DNA of 64,000 bases, taken from Chloroflexota bacterium (GTDB lineage: Bacteria > Chloroflexota > Anaerolineae > Anaerolineales > Anaerolineaceae). The DNA lies in the NCBI GenBank assembly GCA_029548365.1, contig JAKPNN010000021.1, positions 62,001 through 126,000 of the forward strand. The letters run 5' to 3'. The notes under the pieces were generated by a model. It was not told the origin of the DNA. It did not search any database and saw only the letters and a program-made list of their open reading frames with translations. Both the position numbers and the translations under genes were made by a program. The number at the start of each line of letters is the position of its first letter. The first letter of the stretch is position 1. Shown here piece after piece: positions 1 through 8,900 of this stretch.

Positions 1-1
1 T

Positions 2-1795
2 TTTAAGGAAGTGGGCGGCGCCGGTGTTGAACTGGAAAAGGAATGCCTCCAGATTGCTCAGGGTTACCAGATGCGCCTGATTGGACCGAACTGTGTCGGC
101 ACGATGGATTTATACACCGGTCTTAATTCCACCTTCATCGAGGGCATGCCAGCCCGGGGCTCGATTGGCTTTGTTTCTCAATCCGGTGCAGTTTGCGGCG
201 GCGTGATCGACCTAATTGGAGAAAAGGGTATCGGTTTTTCCCATTTTGCCAGCCTGGGTAATGAGCTGGATGTGAATGAAACCGATGTCATCGCCTTTTT
301 TGGAGATCACCCGCAGGTGAAGGTGATCGCCGCTTATGTAGAAGCCATCGAACACGGTCAGCGCTTCATTGAGGTGGTGAGCCAGGTCTCAAAGGAAAAA
401 CCCATCGTCCTGCTGAAAGCCGGGCGTACGGATGCCGGAGCCAGAGCGGTCTCCTCGCATACCGGCTCGCTGGCAGGGAGCTACGCAGCCTACCAGGCTG
501 CCTTCAAACAAGCAGGGGTGATCGAGGTTGAGGATCTCAGCTCTTTGTTTGATGTTGCCTGGGCATTGAGCTGCCAGCCTTTGCCCGAGCACAATCGAGT
601 CGTCATCATGACCAACTCGGGCGGCCCAGCCGCGCTGGCATCAGATCTGCTGGCATCCCATGGTTTCAAGCTGGCAGAAATCAGCACTGAAAAACAGCGC
701 CAACTGGCAGAAAAACTCAACCCCAGCGCCCAGGTGTCCAACCCGGTTGACATGCTCGGTGGGGCTGAAGGCCACGATTTTGACCATTGCTTTAATGTGC
801 TCGCAGATCATCCCGATATCGACATCTTCCTGCCAATGCTGGTTCCGCAATCCCTGGTCGATCCAGCGGAAGTTGCCCGCGCCGTTGTCAATCAATCAAA
901 AACAATCAAAAAAACAATTTTAGCCTGTATGGTCGGAGATAAAAGTGTGGGGGAAGCTCGTGAAGTGTTTCATTCTAACGGGGTTCCGATGAGCGTTTAT
1001 CCCGAGGTGCCGGGAAGGGTTTTAGGAGCCATGCAATCCTATCGCCATTGGCTGGAAAAATCGAACACAACGCCCTTTGAATTCTCTGACCTGGAAAAAG
1101 CACGGGTAAGCGATTATTTACACCACACGGAACGCCTGGTGCTGGGTGAGGCAGATACCCGCCCCATCATGGCGGACTATGGGTTGAACCTAGTACCTGG
1201 CGACCTGGCAGCAGATCGCGATCAAGCCCTGGCTATCGCTGAAAAAGTGGGCTACCCGGTAGTGCTGAAAATCGTCTCCCCTCACATCCTGCACAAATCC
1301 GACCTGGGCGGAATCGCCCTCAACCTTGCTTCCGCTGAAAGTTTAGAGTCAGCCATGCAGCAAATGGTTGAAAGGATCAATGCTGCCGCTCCAGAAGCTG
1401 AAATCACCGGTTATTTGGTACAGAAAATGGCGCCGAAAGGAATGGAGGTCATCATTGGTATGAAGCGCGATCCGACTTTTGGACCCCTGATGATGTTTGG
1501 GCTGGGGGGCGTTTATGTGGAGTTGTTCAAAGACATCGGTTTTGGGGTCGCTCCGATGACTGTTGAGCAAGCTTACGAGATAATTTCTGCTACCAAGACC
1601 GGCCAATTGTTACAGGGCTTTCGCGGCGGGCCGACATATGACCTGCACGCCGTCGTGGACGCCATTGGTCGGTTGAGTCAACTGGCGCTGGATCACCCTG
1701 GAATTGACGAGGTTGAGATCAACCCGCTGCTTGTGCTGCCCGAAGGACAGGGTGCCATCGTGCTGGATGCACGCATGATTTTATCTGAAGCATAA
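2..1795 (+). CDS. ADP-forming acyl-CoA synthetase (acetate-CoA ligase type), 5' end cut by window
   Basis: Converts an acyl-CoA plus ADP and phosphate into the free acid, ATP and CoA, a substrate-level phosphorylation step in anaerobes. The frame is open to the window edge and reads FKEVGGAGVELE just before an internal GTG, so the true start lies upstream. Visible domains are the tail of the CoA-binding domain (PNCVG), a succinyl-CoA-ligase-like flavodoxin domain (GFVSQSGAVCG), the phospho-histidine motif SSHTGSLAG near residue 150, and a C-terminal ATP-grasp domain from about residue 380 (LQ/VQKMAPKGMEVIIGM, MFGLGG). Alpha and beta parts are fused in one chain, as in many bacterial members. 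The acyl substrate cannot be read from sequence; a protein acetyltransferase-type relative would also need a GNAT domain, which is not seen here. Confidence 0.9.
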   Translation, partial: FKEVGGAGVELEKECLQIAQGYQMRLIGPNCVGTMDLYTGLNSTFIEGMPARGSIGFVSQSGAVCGGVIDLIGEKGIGFSHFASLGNELDVNETDVIAFFGDHPQVKVIAAYVEAIEHGQRFIEVVSQVSKEKPIVLLKAGRTDAGARAVSSHTGSLAGSYAAYQAAFKQAGVIEVEDLSSLFDVAWALSCQPLPEHNRVVIMTNSGGPAALASDLLASHGFKLAEISTEKQRQLAEKLNPSAQVSNPVDMLGGAEGHDFDHCFNVLADHPDIDIFLPMLVPQSLVDPAEVARAVVNQSKTIKKTILACMVGDKSVGEAREVFHSNGVPMSVYPEVPGRVLGAMQSYRHWLEKSNTTPFEFSDLEKARVSDYLHHTERLVLGEADTRPIMADYGLNLVPGDLAADRDQALAIAEKVGYPVVLKIVSPHILHKSDLGGIALNLASAESLESAMQQMVERINAAAPEAEITGYLVQKMAPKGMEVIIGMKRDPTFGPLMMFGLGGVYVELFKDIGFGVAPMTVEQAYEIISATKTGQLLQGFRGGPTYDLHAVVDAIGRLSQLALDHPGIDEVEINPLLVLPEGQGAIVLDARMILSEA

Positions 1796-1807
1796 GGATC
1801 GGACGCT

Positions 1808-2593
1808 ATGGTATTGCTCAGTATTAGCATTGTCTTCGCCCTGCTGGTGACCATCGGTCTCCCCGTTGTGGCAGGCTTATGGCTTAACAAACGCCTGAAG
1901 GTTGCCTGGCAGGCAATCGCCTTGGGGGCTTTAGGATATTTCATCGTCCAGGCTCTCCTCACCCTGCTGTACAGCGCTTTCATCACCCTGGTGCAACCTG
2001 AAGGCACGCAAGTTCTGAATGAGACCAATGAGTTGATCCAGCTCGCGGTCAGCGTGATCCTCGCCGCGCTGCTGGGAGTGATCCTGCGCTGGGTCGGGAT
2101 GAAATTTTTCAAACTCCCCCTCACCAACCTCGAAGCAGCCTTTGGAATTGGCCTGGGCTTTGGCGGCGCTGAGAGTATTTCCCGGGTTGGGCTGCCCTTG
2201 TTGATGACGTTTATCACCATGTTGAGGTACAGCAACCCCCAAACCAGTGCCCTCGATCCTGAAATCATCGCGCAGCTCGAAACCCTCTGGCAGGTCTCAC
2301 CCTGGGTGCCTGCTGCCGGATCGGTTGAACGCATCCTGGCGTTGGTTTTGTACATCGCCATTACAGTCCTGGTGCTTCAAACCTTTACACGTAAAAATTT
2401 GCTCTGGTTAGCAGCCGCCATAGGACTGGAAGTCCTCGTCAATGGGATCATCCTCTGGCCTACCCTGGCTGGACTGGCTTATGGTTGGGTCATATTAATT
2501 GCCCTGGTTTTACTGGCTGGCATCCTGGCGTTGCTGAACCATTTACAAGCCTTCAACTTGACCCCTACGGAGAAGCCCAAACCTGGAGACTGA
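1808..2593 (+). CDS. YhfC-like polytopic membrane protein
   Basis: A 261-residue integral membrane protein with about seven hydrophobic segments starting at residue 3. The layout resembles the YhfC family, proposed intramembrane proteases: a hydrophobic N-terminus, a short basic loop (NKRLKVAW), then a long segment followed by a glycine-rich GIGLGFGGAESI stretch. The gene starts 12 bases after the acyl-CoA synthetase stop and is probably co-transcribed with it. The C-terminus is a short charged proline-rich tail. Family assignment rests on resemblance only, and no catalytic residue can be named with confidence. Confidence 0.6.
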   Translation: MVLLSISIVFALLVTIGLPVVAGLWLNKRLKVAWQAIALGALGYFIVQALLTLLYSAFITLVQPEGTQVLNETNELIQLAVSVILAALLGVILRWVGMKFFKLPLTNLEAAFGIGLGFGGAESISRVGLPLLMTFITMLRYSNPQTSALDPEIIAQLETLWQVSPWVPAAGSVERILALVLYIAITVLVLQTFTRKNLLWLAAAIGLEVLVNGIILWPTLAGLAYGWVILIALVLLAGILALLNHLQAFNLTPTEKPKPGD

Positions 2594-2750
2594 ATAAACA
2601 AGAACTTCGGCTTGCAGGGCCAAAATCCAGGCTCGATAATCTATACGAAAATGTTCGTCAACGCGGAATGATACCGTCACCAATCCTTGGGACGAAAGGA
2701 AAAGAATCACTCATTAATCGACTTAAGCATCAACAGGATGTACCGTTAAA

Positions 2751-2773
2751 TTAAAAACAGCTCAATGAGCTGT
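2751..2773 (-). terminator. Rho-independent terminator of the tRNA-Thr transcript
   Basis: A perfect 7-bp stem (ACAGCTC/GAGCTGT) with a 3-nt loop is followed on the minus strand by TTTTAATTT. It lies 17 bases past the 3' end of the minus-strand tRNA, as expected for its terminator. Confidence 0.75.
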
Positions 2774-2789
2774 CAGGTTTGAACAAAAA

Positions 2790-2860
2790 GCCAACGGAGG
2801 GAGTTGAACCCTCGACCGGGCGCTTACGAAGCGTCTGCTCTGCCACTGAGCTACGTTGGC
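2790..2860 (-). tRNA. tRNA-Thr (anticodon CGT)
   Basis: A 71-nt cloverleaf folds on the minus strand: 7-bp acceptor stem GCCAACG/CGTTGGC, D-arm GCTC..GAGC, anticodon stem GACGC/GCGTC with loop TTCGTAA, and T-arm GAGGG-TTCAACT-CCCTC. The anticodon CGT reads ACG (threonine). The 3' CCA is not encoded, so it must be added after transcription. Confidence 0.97.
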
Positions 2861-2920
2861 GTGCCAAACATTATACCAGCAACCCATGAACTTTGACAAT
2901 ATTTCACCCAGGAGCCTGAA

Positions 2921-4171
2921 TTGATCAACATCGCCATGCTTTCATACCATACCTGTCCACTGGCCATTCTGGGCGGGAAAAATACCGGCGGGATGAACAT
3001 CTATGTCCGGGAGTTGACCCGCTTTTTGGGTCAAGAGGGAGTCCATGCCGACGTCTTCACCCGCTCACAGGATGAACACGTCCCCTCGGTATCTCACGAT
3101 TTGGGATATTTCAACCGCGTCGTCCACATCCCTGCTGGGCCAGAATACAATCTGCCGAACGAACAGATTTGGGGTTACACCGATGAGTTTGCTGAAGGGA
3201 TCTTCGAATTTGCCAGAAAAAAGGGTATCCACTATGACCTGATCCACGCCCATTACTGGATGTCGGGCAGGGCTGGCGCCATTCTGAAAGCCCGATGGGA
3301 TGTCCCTATGCTGCAGATGTTCCACACCCTGGGGCTGATGAAACAGCAAATTGCCCGTTCCGCCGAAGAGTTCGAAGGAGATTATCGAATCGTCGGTGAA
3401 ACGGAGGTGATGTCCGCCGCAGACCGGATCATTGCTGCCACTGAAGCTGAATTTGATCAACTGAGGTCCCTGTATGGTGTAAAGCCTGAAAAAATCACCA
3501 TCATCCCACCTGGCGTTGATACACACCACTTCTATCCCATTCCCCAGGATGAAGCCAAAGAGGCCATCGGTATCCCGACCCAGGATCGCATGGCGTTGTT
3601 TGTGGGCAGGATCGAACCCCTGAAAGGACTCGACACCCTGGTCAGGGCGATGTCCATCGTAAAAAAAACCTGTAAGTCCTTTCGATGTCCCCATTACCTG
3701 GTCATCATTGGCGGCGATCCCGAAGAAGACCCCGCCGAAATGTCCGCTGAAATGGCACGCATCCAATCCCTGTGCCAAGACTTAGGCCTGAACGAAATGA
3801 TCCTCTTTTTGGGAAAGCGCGGGCAGGCGACCCTGCCCTACTATTATGCTGCCGCTGAAGTCGTTGTGATGCCCTCTCACTATGAGAGCTTTGGTATCGT
3901 CGCACTCGAGGCAATGGCTTGCGGGACGCCCGTGATTGCCTCACGGGTTGGCGGTCTCGCCCATCTGATTCAAGATGGCCAAACAGGCTACACCATCCCC
4001 ATGCAAGATCCAAACGCACTGGCAGAAAAACTTCGCCTGGTATTTGTCGATGCAGAATTGCGCGCTCGCCTGAGCGCCCAGGCAGCCAAATATGCCCAGG
4101 GGTTTCGCTGGGAGGCGATCACTCAACAGATCCACCAGGTTTATCAGGAAATGATTTCCCCCTCAGCCTAG
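2921..4171 (+). CDS. GT-B glycosyltransferase, family 4 (MshA/sucrose-phosphate-synthase-like)
   Basis: Transfers a sugar from a nucleotide-sugar donor to an unknown acceptor in the cytoplasm. The N-terminal half has the family-4 acceptor-domain signature GGKNTGGMNIYVREL and HAHYWMSG. The C-terminal half has the donor-binding motifs VGRIEPLKG and ESFGIVALEAMACGTPV (E-x7-E type). At 416 residues the length is normal. The start is a TTG with AGGAG about 8 bases upstream. MshA, which makes GlcNAc-inositol, and sucrose-phosphate synthases share this N-terminus, so the exact product is open. The gene stands alone, between a tRNA on one side and a convergent gene on the other. Confidence 0.88.
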   Translation: MINIAMLSYHTCPLAILGGKNTGGMNIYVRELTRFLGQEGVHADVFTRSQDEHVPSVSHDLGYFNRVVHIPAGPEYNLPNEQIWGYTDEFAEGIFEFARKKGIHYDLIHAHYWMSGRAGAILKARWDVPMLQMFHTLGLMKQQIARSAEEFEGDYRIVGETEVMSAADRIIAATEAEFDQLRSLYGVKPEKITIIPPGVDTHHFYPIPQDEAKEAIGIPTQDRMALFVGRIEPLKGLDTLVRAMSIVKKTCKSFRCPHYLVIIGGDPEEDPAEMSAEMARIQSLCQDLGLNEMILFLGKRGQATLPYYYAAAEVVVMPSHYESFGIVALEAMACGTPVIASRVGGLAHLIQDGQTGYTIPMQDPNALAEKLRLVFVDAELRARLSAQAAKYAQGFRWEAITQQIHQVYQEMISPSA

Positions 4172-4250
4172 TGTTTCTGATCGACTTGACCACAGAATAA
4201 GCAGGCTGCAGGTTGACCTGGACTGAAATTTTCTTTTTCTCCGGTCAGAT

Positions 4251-5027
4251 TTACGAAGAAGGCTTTCCTGGCATCCCAATACTGTAGCCGACTGTCGTGA
4301 ACAGAATCACCAGTATCAACAAAAACTCAACCATCGACAGCACCCAGCTATGGTACAGGCTGCTTACGGTCATTAACAACGAGAGGATGCTCAAGGCAAT
4401 TAACAAATTGCGCACCGTGTGATTTCTGTTCCGCGAGAATTGCAACCCATTCACCCACATCAAGATGCCGCCCACCTGGAGTACATGTCCTCCAACCAGA
4501 GCAAGCAATGTGATCGTATTCGCAGACATGCCCCATAAATCCACCACGAAGATCCCGCAATGTTTGGTGCGTGCCGGCGGATGGGCTTTCGTCAGGCGAA
4601 GGAAAACCCGTGCCTGGATTATCGGGCGGTTAATCACATTTTCAGAGCTCACCTGCCAGCTCAATTTCGAACTTTCTCCAGCTTCCAGGGGTACGCTGGC
4701 CAACTCCCGGATCATTCCTTCAGTTTCGCCCGGTTTGCTGATGTGTGCGCTGATCCAGGCTTCAATCGGGTAATTATTCGGGTTACGGACTTTCAGCTCT
4801 AAATGACCAACCTCGCCCGGCGTAATGATCATCGGGCAGGTCAATCTTGCCAGTCGCGCTTCTGCAGTCAGGCTTGAATCAAAGCTCAGGGCTTCAGGAT
4901 ATCCCCAAAAGGATTGCCCTTCCAGGTTTGCCCATAAAACGAGCACGTTAAATGTTAAACTGGCGACCATCCCCAGGATATAAACCAACAAGCCAATCAC
5001 CAACAGGTACTGATTATTACGTTTCAT
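4251..5027 (-). CDS. Membrane protein with extracytoplasmic beta domain, unknown function
   Basis: A 258-residue protein that I do not recognise. It has an N-terminal membrane segment (residues 8-30), then an extracytoplasmic region of about 120 residues. That region resembles bacterial immunoglobulin-like/NEW3-type domains (ITPGEVGHLELKVRNPNNYPIE). Three further membrane segments lie in the last third. It is convergent with the upstream glycosyltransferase and followed on the other side by dinB in the same orientation, about 70 bases away. No catalytic motif is visible. Confidence 0.7.
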   Translation of the reverse strand: MKRNNQYLLVIGLLVYILGMVASLTFNVLVLWANLEGQSFWGYPEALSFDSSLTAEARLARLTCPMIITPGEVGHLELKVRNPNNYPIEAWISAHISKPGETEGMIRELASVPLEAGESSKLSWQVSSENVINRPIIQARVFLRLTKAHPPARTKHCGIFVVDLWGMSANTITLLALVGGHVLQVGGILMWVNGLQFSRNRNHTVRNLLIALSILSLLMTVSSLYHSWVLSMVEFLLILVILFTTVGYSIGMPGKPSS

Positions 5028-5095
5028 ACATTTTGATCCTGATATTTTTAGCTTTTTATCATACCTGAATAAACCTGGGAGTGAAACCCGTTTAA

Positions 5096-6295
5096 TTAGT
5101 CTTTCTCGTCCAAACCGTCACGAACGTCCTTGTTGGTCTGCGGGACACGTTTGATAATATCTGTGCCAAAGCGTTCACGCAGTTGATCAACCGCCGACAG
5201 TAATTGGTGTTCTTTTTTCTGGTCGTCATCCCACAGGCTCAATTGACGCACAGGGGGATGCAGGTTGCTCACCCCAACCCCAATTAATCGAACCGGTCTA
5301 CCCCTGTGTTGATTGCTCTTGAAAAGCATCGCAGCCGTTTTGTAAATTTCATGGTCCAGGTTGCTCGGCGATGGTAAAGACTTCTGCCGGGTGATGGTTG
5401 TAAAATCCGACCAGCGTAATTTAATCTGCACAGTTGTGCCGGCTAAATCGGCCTTTCTCAAACGGCGCCCAACTTGTTCCGAAAGACTTCGAAAATGAGC
5501 CAGCAGCGCCTGTTCATCGGTCAGGTCTTCCGGGAAAGTGATCTCGTTGCTGATCGACTTGACGGTCTGTTCAACAACCACAGGCCGGTCATCAATTCCC
5601 AGCGCCCGTCGACGCAAATCCGGCCCAAACCTGCCAAACAGCATCTTCAGAGTCTCAGGCGGAGCCTGAGCCAAAGCGCCAATCGTATGGATACCAAGGC
5701 TTTCCAGTTTTTCTGCAGTCTTGGGGCCGATGCCCCACAACGCCTGCACGGGTAAAGGCGCCAGAAAGGCTGCTTCCTCTCCCGGAAGGATAACCGTGAT
5801 CGTGTTGGGCGGCTCAGGTCCAATTTTTTGTTTTTTGCCCCAATCATTCGCGATTTTCGCAACCAGTTTATTGGTTGCAGCGCCAATGGATACCGGCAAA
5901 TTAAGGTTTTGATTGATGCGGGTTTGAAGTGTTGTGGCAACCGTTTCGATCGAATCAGGCAGATCAGATACATCTACAAAAGCCTCGTCAATTGAGATCG
6001 GTTCCACAAGCGGCGTTATATCAATTAATGCCATCACCTGTTTTGAAACCGCACCGTAAACCCCATGCCGGGATGAGATCACAATCAGACCGGGGCACAA
6101 CCGCAGTGCCCGACCCATCGGCATGGCTGATCGGACACCGTATTGTCGGGCTGCATACGAGCAAGAGGCAACCACCCCGCGTTGATCGGACTTTCCGCCC
6201 ACAGCAAAGGGTTTTCCCTTTAAACTGGGGTTGTGAAGCTCTTCCACTGCACAAAAAAATGCATCCAGGTCGATATGTAAAATTTTCCGAACCAT
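5096..6295 (-). CDS. dinB: DNA polymerase IV (Y-family translesion polymerase)
   Basis: Error-prone polymerase that copies past DNA lesions. The palm carries the catalytic acidic motifs HIDLDAFF (residues 7-14) and SIDEAF (about 105), preceded by the YAAR motif SCSYAARQYGV. A helix-hairpin-helix segment (LWGIGPKTAEKLESLGI) and the little-finger domain follow. The start is placed at 6295, because an upstream in-frame ATG at 6310 would contain the probable -10 box (TATAAT at 6302-6307). The mRNA may therefore be leaderless. No C-terminal clamp motif is obvious. Confidence 0.95.
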   Translation of the reverse strand: MVRKILHIDLDAFFCAVEELHNPSLKGKPFAVGGKSDQRGVVASCSYAARQYGVRSAMPMGRALRLCPGLIVISSRHGVYGAVSKQVMALIDITPLVEPISIDEAFVDVSDLPDSIETVATTLQTRINQNLNLPVSIGAATNKLVAKIANDWGKKQKIGPEPPNTITVILPGEEAAFLAPLPVQALWGIGPKTAEKLESLGIHTIGALAQAPPETLKMLFGRFGPDLRRRALGIDDRPVVVEQTVKSISNEITFPEDLTDEQALLAHFRSLSEQVGRRLRKADLAGTTVQIKLRWSDFTTITRQKSLPSPSNLDHEIYKTAAMLFKSNQHRGRPVRLIGVGVSNLHPPVRQLSLWDDDQKKEHQLLSAVDQLRERFGTDIIKRVPQTNKDVRDGLDEKD

Positions 6296-6301
6296 AGGGT
6301 G

Positions 6302-6307
6302 ATTATA
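6302..6307 (-). promoter_or_regulatory. -10 box of dinB
   Basis: TATAAT on the minus strand lies 6 bases from the dinB ATG, with only a weak -35 (TTTCTG, 17-base spacer). Transcription would start at or next to the start codon. Confidence 0.45.
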
Positions 6308-6377
6308 CAATCAAATCGTCTGATCAGAAATGCGCGCGTAATCCAACCGGTCTACCGCCTGTAAATTAGCAGATCAT

Positions 6378-6406
6378 TTGTTAAAAATTCCCCCGCGTGC
6401 TATACT
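6378..6406 (+). promoter_or_regulatory. Promoter of the tat operon
   Basis: TTGTTA at 6378-6383 and TATACT at 6401-6406 with a 17-base spacer form a sigma-70-type promoter about 60 bases before tatC, with no gene between. Confidence 0.65.
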
Positions 6407-6464
6407 GATTAATCAAGCGCAGGGTCATAAATGATATCTTTTTTGACCTGGGCTCAGGTGTTTT

Positions 6465-7196
6465 ATGGCAAAAAAACATTTTGACATGGACCTCCCGATG
6501 CACCTGGACGAGCTGCGTAAGCGCCTCCTGTACGCCTTACTCGCAATCGTCGTCGGGGTGGTCTTCGCGATCATCTTTGCTGATTTTCTGCTCGAACTGC
6601 TGGCCAGGCCAATCGGCGGTTTTGATCGCCTGGTTTCAATCCAGGTCACCGAAAATTTTAGCTCCTATTTCAAGGTGACTTTGCTGGGCGGCTTTATCCT
6701 TGCCTTCCCCTTCCTTCTGCTCCAATTGTACTTATTCATCAGCCCGGGATTAAAGCAGCGCGAACGCCGTTGGATCCTGATTTCTGTTCCTTTGGCTTCC
6801 GCTTTGTTCATCGCTGGAGCGGCTTTTGCCTATTTGATCATGTTGCCAGCCGCGATCCCTTTTTTGACGCAGTTCCCCGGACCAACCGTGCTCCCGAAAT
6901 GGAATGATTACATCAAATTTATTACCAGCCTGATCTTTTGGATTGGCTTGAGCTTTGAGGTACCTCTGGTAATGTTTTTGTTGGCAAAAATTGGGCTGGT
7001 CACACCCAGGGGTTTGCTCAAAGCCTGGCGTTACGCCATCGTTATTATTGCCATTATTGCTGCAGTCGCAACCCCAACACCTGATCCAATCAATATGGGC
7101 CTGTTGATGCTGCCATTATTATTTTTATATTTTTTTGGTATACTGCTGGCAGTGTTTGCCCGCAAAAAAACGGATGAAAATCCAAAAAATCATTAA
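6465..7196 (+). CDS. tatC: Sec-independent protein translocase TatC
   Basis: Core receptor of the twin-arginine pathway, which exports folded proteins. The sequence shows the N-terminal HLDELRKRL motif (residues 13-21), six membrane segments, and the conserved loop FISPGLKQRERRW. Near 190 lies YAIVIIAIIAAVATPTPDP. The 243-residue length is typical. It is the first gene of a tatC-tatA-tatB-like unit. Confidence 0.95.
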   Translation: MAKKHFDMDLPMHLDELRKRLLYALLAIVVGVVFAIIFADFLLELLARPIGGFDRLVSIQVTENFSSYFKVTLLGGFILAFPFLLLQLYLFISPGLKQRERRWILISVPLASALFIAGAAFAYLIMLPAAIPFLTQFPGPTVLPKWNDYIKFITSLIFWIGLSFEVPLVMFLLAKIGLVTPRGLLKAWRYAIVIIAIIAAVATPTPDPINMGLLMLPLLFLYFFGILLAVFARKKTDENPKNH

Positions 7197-7206
7197 GGAG
7201 GCCCCT

Positions 7207-7404
7207 ATGTTTAAAACCGTTGGTCCGCTCGAGGTCATCGTTGTACTGGTAATCGTCTTACTGGTGTTTGGTGTGGGTCGGATTGGAAAACTGGGCGGGG
7301 AGCTTGGTAAAGGCATTCGTGCTTTTAAAGATGGATTGCAAGGAAAATCTTCTGAAGACCAGGATCCAGAGGAAAACACCGATAGCATAGATGACCCCTC
7401 CTAA
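7207..7404 (+). CDS. tatA: Twin-arginine translocase subunit TatA
   Basis: A 65-residue pore-forming Tat subunit with one N-terminal membrane helix, the hinge FGVGRIGKLGGELGKGI, an amphipathic helix and an acidic tail. The start at 7207 follows AAGGAG with an 8-base spacing and is 10 bases after the tatC stop. An in-frame upstream extension overlaps tatC and has no ribosome site. Confidence 0.93.
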   Translation: MFKTVGPLEVIVVLVIVLLVFGVGRIGKLGGELGKGIRAFKDGLQGKSSEDQDPEENTDSIDDPS

Positions 7405-7419
7405 AGTTGGGATTGCACG

Positions 7420-7788
7420 ATGCAAATTTTCAATGTCGGCATTGGAGAGCTCCTCTTCATCCTGGCCCTGGCGTTGATCGTGCTGGGGCCCGAAAAGGCG
7501 GTTGCGACCGCCAGGAAAATCGGTGTTTGGCTCAGAAACCTGATCACTTCACCCCTGTGGCGTGAGGCGATGAGCGCCTCGAACGAGGTACATGATTTGC
7601 CCCAGCACATCCTTGATGATGCTGAACTTCAAAGCCTGGTCGCCGAGCTTGACCTTTCTGCTCAGGAAATTAAAAACGTCCTCAACCGGGCCCATCTCGA
7701 GACCCAAGCCGAACTTTCTTCGCTTAACGATGCCTTCAATTCAGGTTTTCCAGTTGACCCTGAATTCGATGATCCATCGGGAAGATAA
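7420..7788 (+). CDS. tatB: TatB-like translocase subunit
   Basis: A 122-residue protein with a single N-terminal membrane helix (IGELLFILALALIVLGPEK). It ends in the Pro-Glu-Lys hinge typical of TatA/TatB, followed by an amphipathic helix and a long helical tail. It sits 15 bases after tatA. The longer tail and the LGPEK hinge fit TatB, but TatA and TatB are hard to separate outside Proteobacteria. Confidence 0.8.
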   Translation: MQIFNVGIGELLFILALALIVLGPEKAVATARKIGVWLRNLITSPLWREAMSASNEVHDLPQHILDDAELQSLVAELDLSAQEIKNVLNRAHLETQAELSSLNDAFNSGFPVDPEFDDPSGR

Positions 7789-7857
7789 TTGATAACTTAA
7801 GCTGTAAATACCCTGCGATAACCGTTCCCCCATCTTTTCAGGAGGTAACCAACCCGA

Positions 7858-8082
7858 ATGCCCATCTACGAATACACCTGTCAGGATTGCAATGCCCGAT
7901 TTGAAATCCTGCGTCCCATGCAAGAAGCCGATGCTTCCCTCACCTGTACACAATGCCAGGGACACCATCTCAAACGCAGTCTGTCCCTGTTTAATGCTTC
8001 CAGCGCTGGTCGCATCATTGCCGGAGGTGGGCAATGCAGCACCTGTTCCGGCGGCTCTTGCAGCTCCTGTGGGTCCCATTAG
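7858..8082 (+). CDS. FmdB-family zinc-ribbon protein
   Basis: A 74-residue protein beginning MPIYEYTCQDCNARFE, with paired CxxC motifs (CQDC, CTQC) that form a zinc ribbon. A Cys/Ser/Gly-rich tail (CSTCSGGSCSSCGSH) follows. AGGAGGTAA lies 12 bases upstream. Members often occur as small regulators or metal carriers; the role is not established. Confidence 0.88.
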   Translation: MPIYEYTCQDCNARFEILRPMQEADASLTCTQCQGHHLKRSLSLFNASSAGRIIAGGGQCSTCSGGSCSSCGSH

Positions 8083-8084
8083 CC

Positions 8085-8900
8085 TTGAATGCATACAAAC
8101 TGGCCCTGATCACTGGTGGTTCAAGCGGAATCGGGTTTGCGCTGGCAAAAGCGCTCGTTGCGCAAGGCAGCGATGTATGCCTGCTCGCCCGCAGCCAGGA
8201 CACCCTGGATGACGCAAAGCAAGCGCTCACAGAATCCCTTGTGCGAGAAGATCAACAGGTTCATCTTATTTCCAGCGATGTCACCGATTATAGTTCTTTA
8301 TCCCGGGTACTGAATCAATGGGTGCAGGTCTACGGATGTCCGGACCTGGTGATTAATTCCGCTGGGATCACCTATCCAGGCTATTTCAATGAATTAGATA
8401 TCGACGTCTTTCGCCGCTTGATGGATGTCAATTATTTTGGCACCCTGTATGTTTCAAAAATCCTCGTCCCGGGGATGATCGGGCGTGGTTCCGGGACCAT
8501 TGTCAACATTTCTTCGCAGGCAGGGTTTATCTCCATTTTTGGCTATTCTGGGTACAGCGCTTCAAAATTTGCGGTGCGGGCATTAAGCGAGGCCATGCGC
8601 GCCGAATTGAAGCAACATGGTATTCGCGTGGCAATTGTCTTCCCACCAGATACGCAAACGCCTCAGCTTGAGTTTGAAGAACCCCTGAAACCCATCGAAA
8701 CCAGGGCAATTTCCAGCCAATCGGGTGTGCTTACAGCAAAACAAGTTGCTGATTCAACATTAACAGGATTAAAAAAGGGGAATTTTATAATCCTGCCCGG
8801 GTTGGAAGGGAAGCTGTTTTACCGCCTTGTAAATTTATTCGGGAATTTACAATACCCTATCCTGGATTGGATGGTAAAAAGAGCGCGGAAAAAAGCTTAA
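8085..8900 (+). CDS. SDR oxidoreductase resembling 3-ketodihydrosphingosine reductase
   Basis: An NAD(P)H-dependent short-chain dehydrogenase with TGGSSGIG (cofactor loop), NSAG, catalytic Ser in NISSQAG and YSASK (Tyr/Lys). The segment after the active site, FPPDTQTPQ followed by KPIETRAIS, closely matches my recollection of the eukaryotic 3-ketodihydrosphingosine reductase (YPPDTDTPG...KPLETRLIS). That suggests a sphinganine-like or other long-chain keto substrate. The start is placed at TTG 8085, just past the fmdB-like stop; a longer in-frame ATG at 8034 overlaps that gene. The C-terminus is hydrophobic and basic and may touch the membrane. Confidence 0.85.
   Translation: MNAYKLALITGGSSGIGFALAKALVAQGSDVCLLARSQDTLDDAKQALTESLVREDQQVHLISSDVTDYSSLSRVLNQWVQVYGCPDLVINSAGITYPGYFNELDIDVFRRLMDVNYFGTLYVSKILVPGMIGRGSGTIVNISSQAGFISIFGYSGYSASKFAVRALSEAMRAELKQHGIRVAIVFPPDTQTPQLEFEEPLKPIETRAISSQSGVLTAKQVADSTLTGLKKGNFIILPGLEGKLFYRLVNLFGNLQYPILDWMVKRARKKA

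Noticed and set aside
2485-2754. 89-codon open frame overlapping the YhfC-like gene
   Set aside because: It overlaps the real gene in another frame and runs toward the tRNA terminator; no recognisable motif and no ribosome site.
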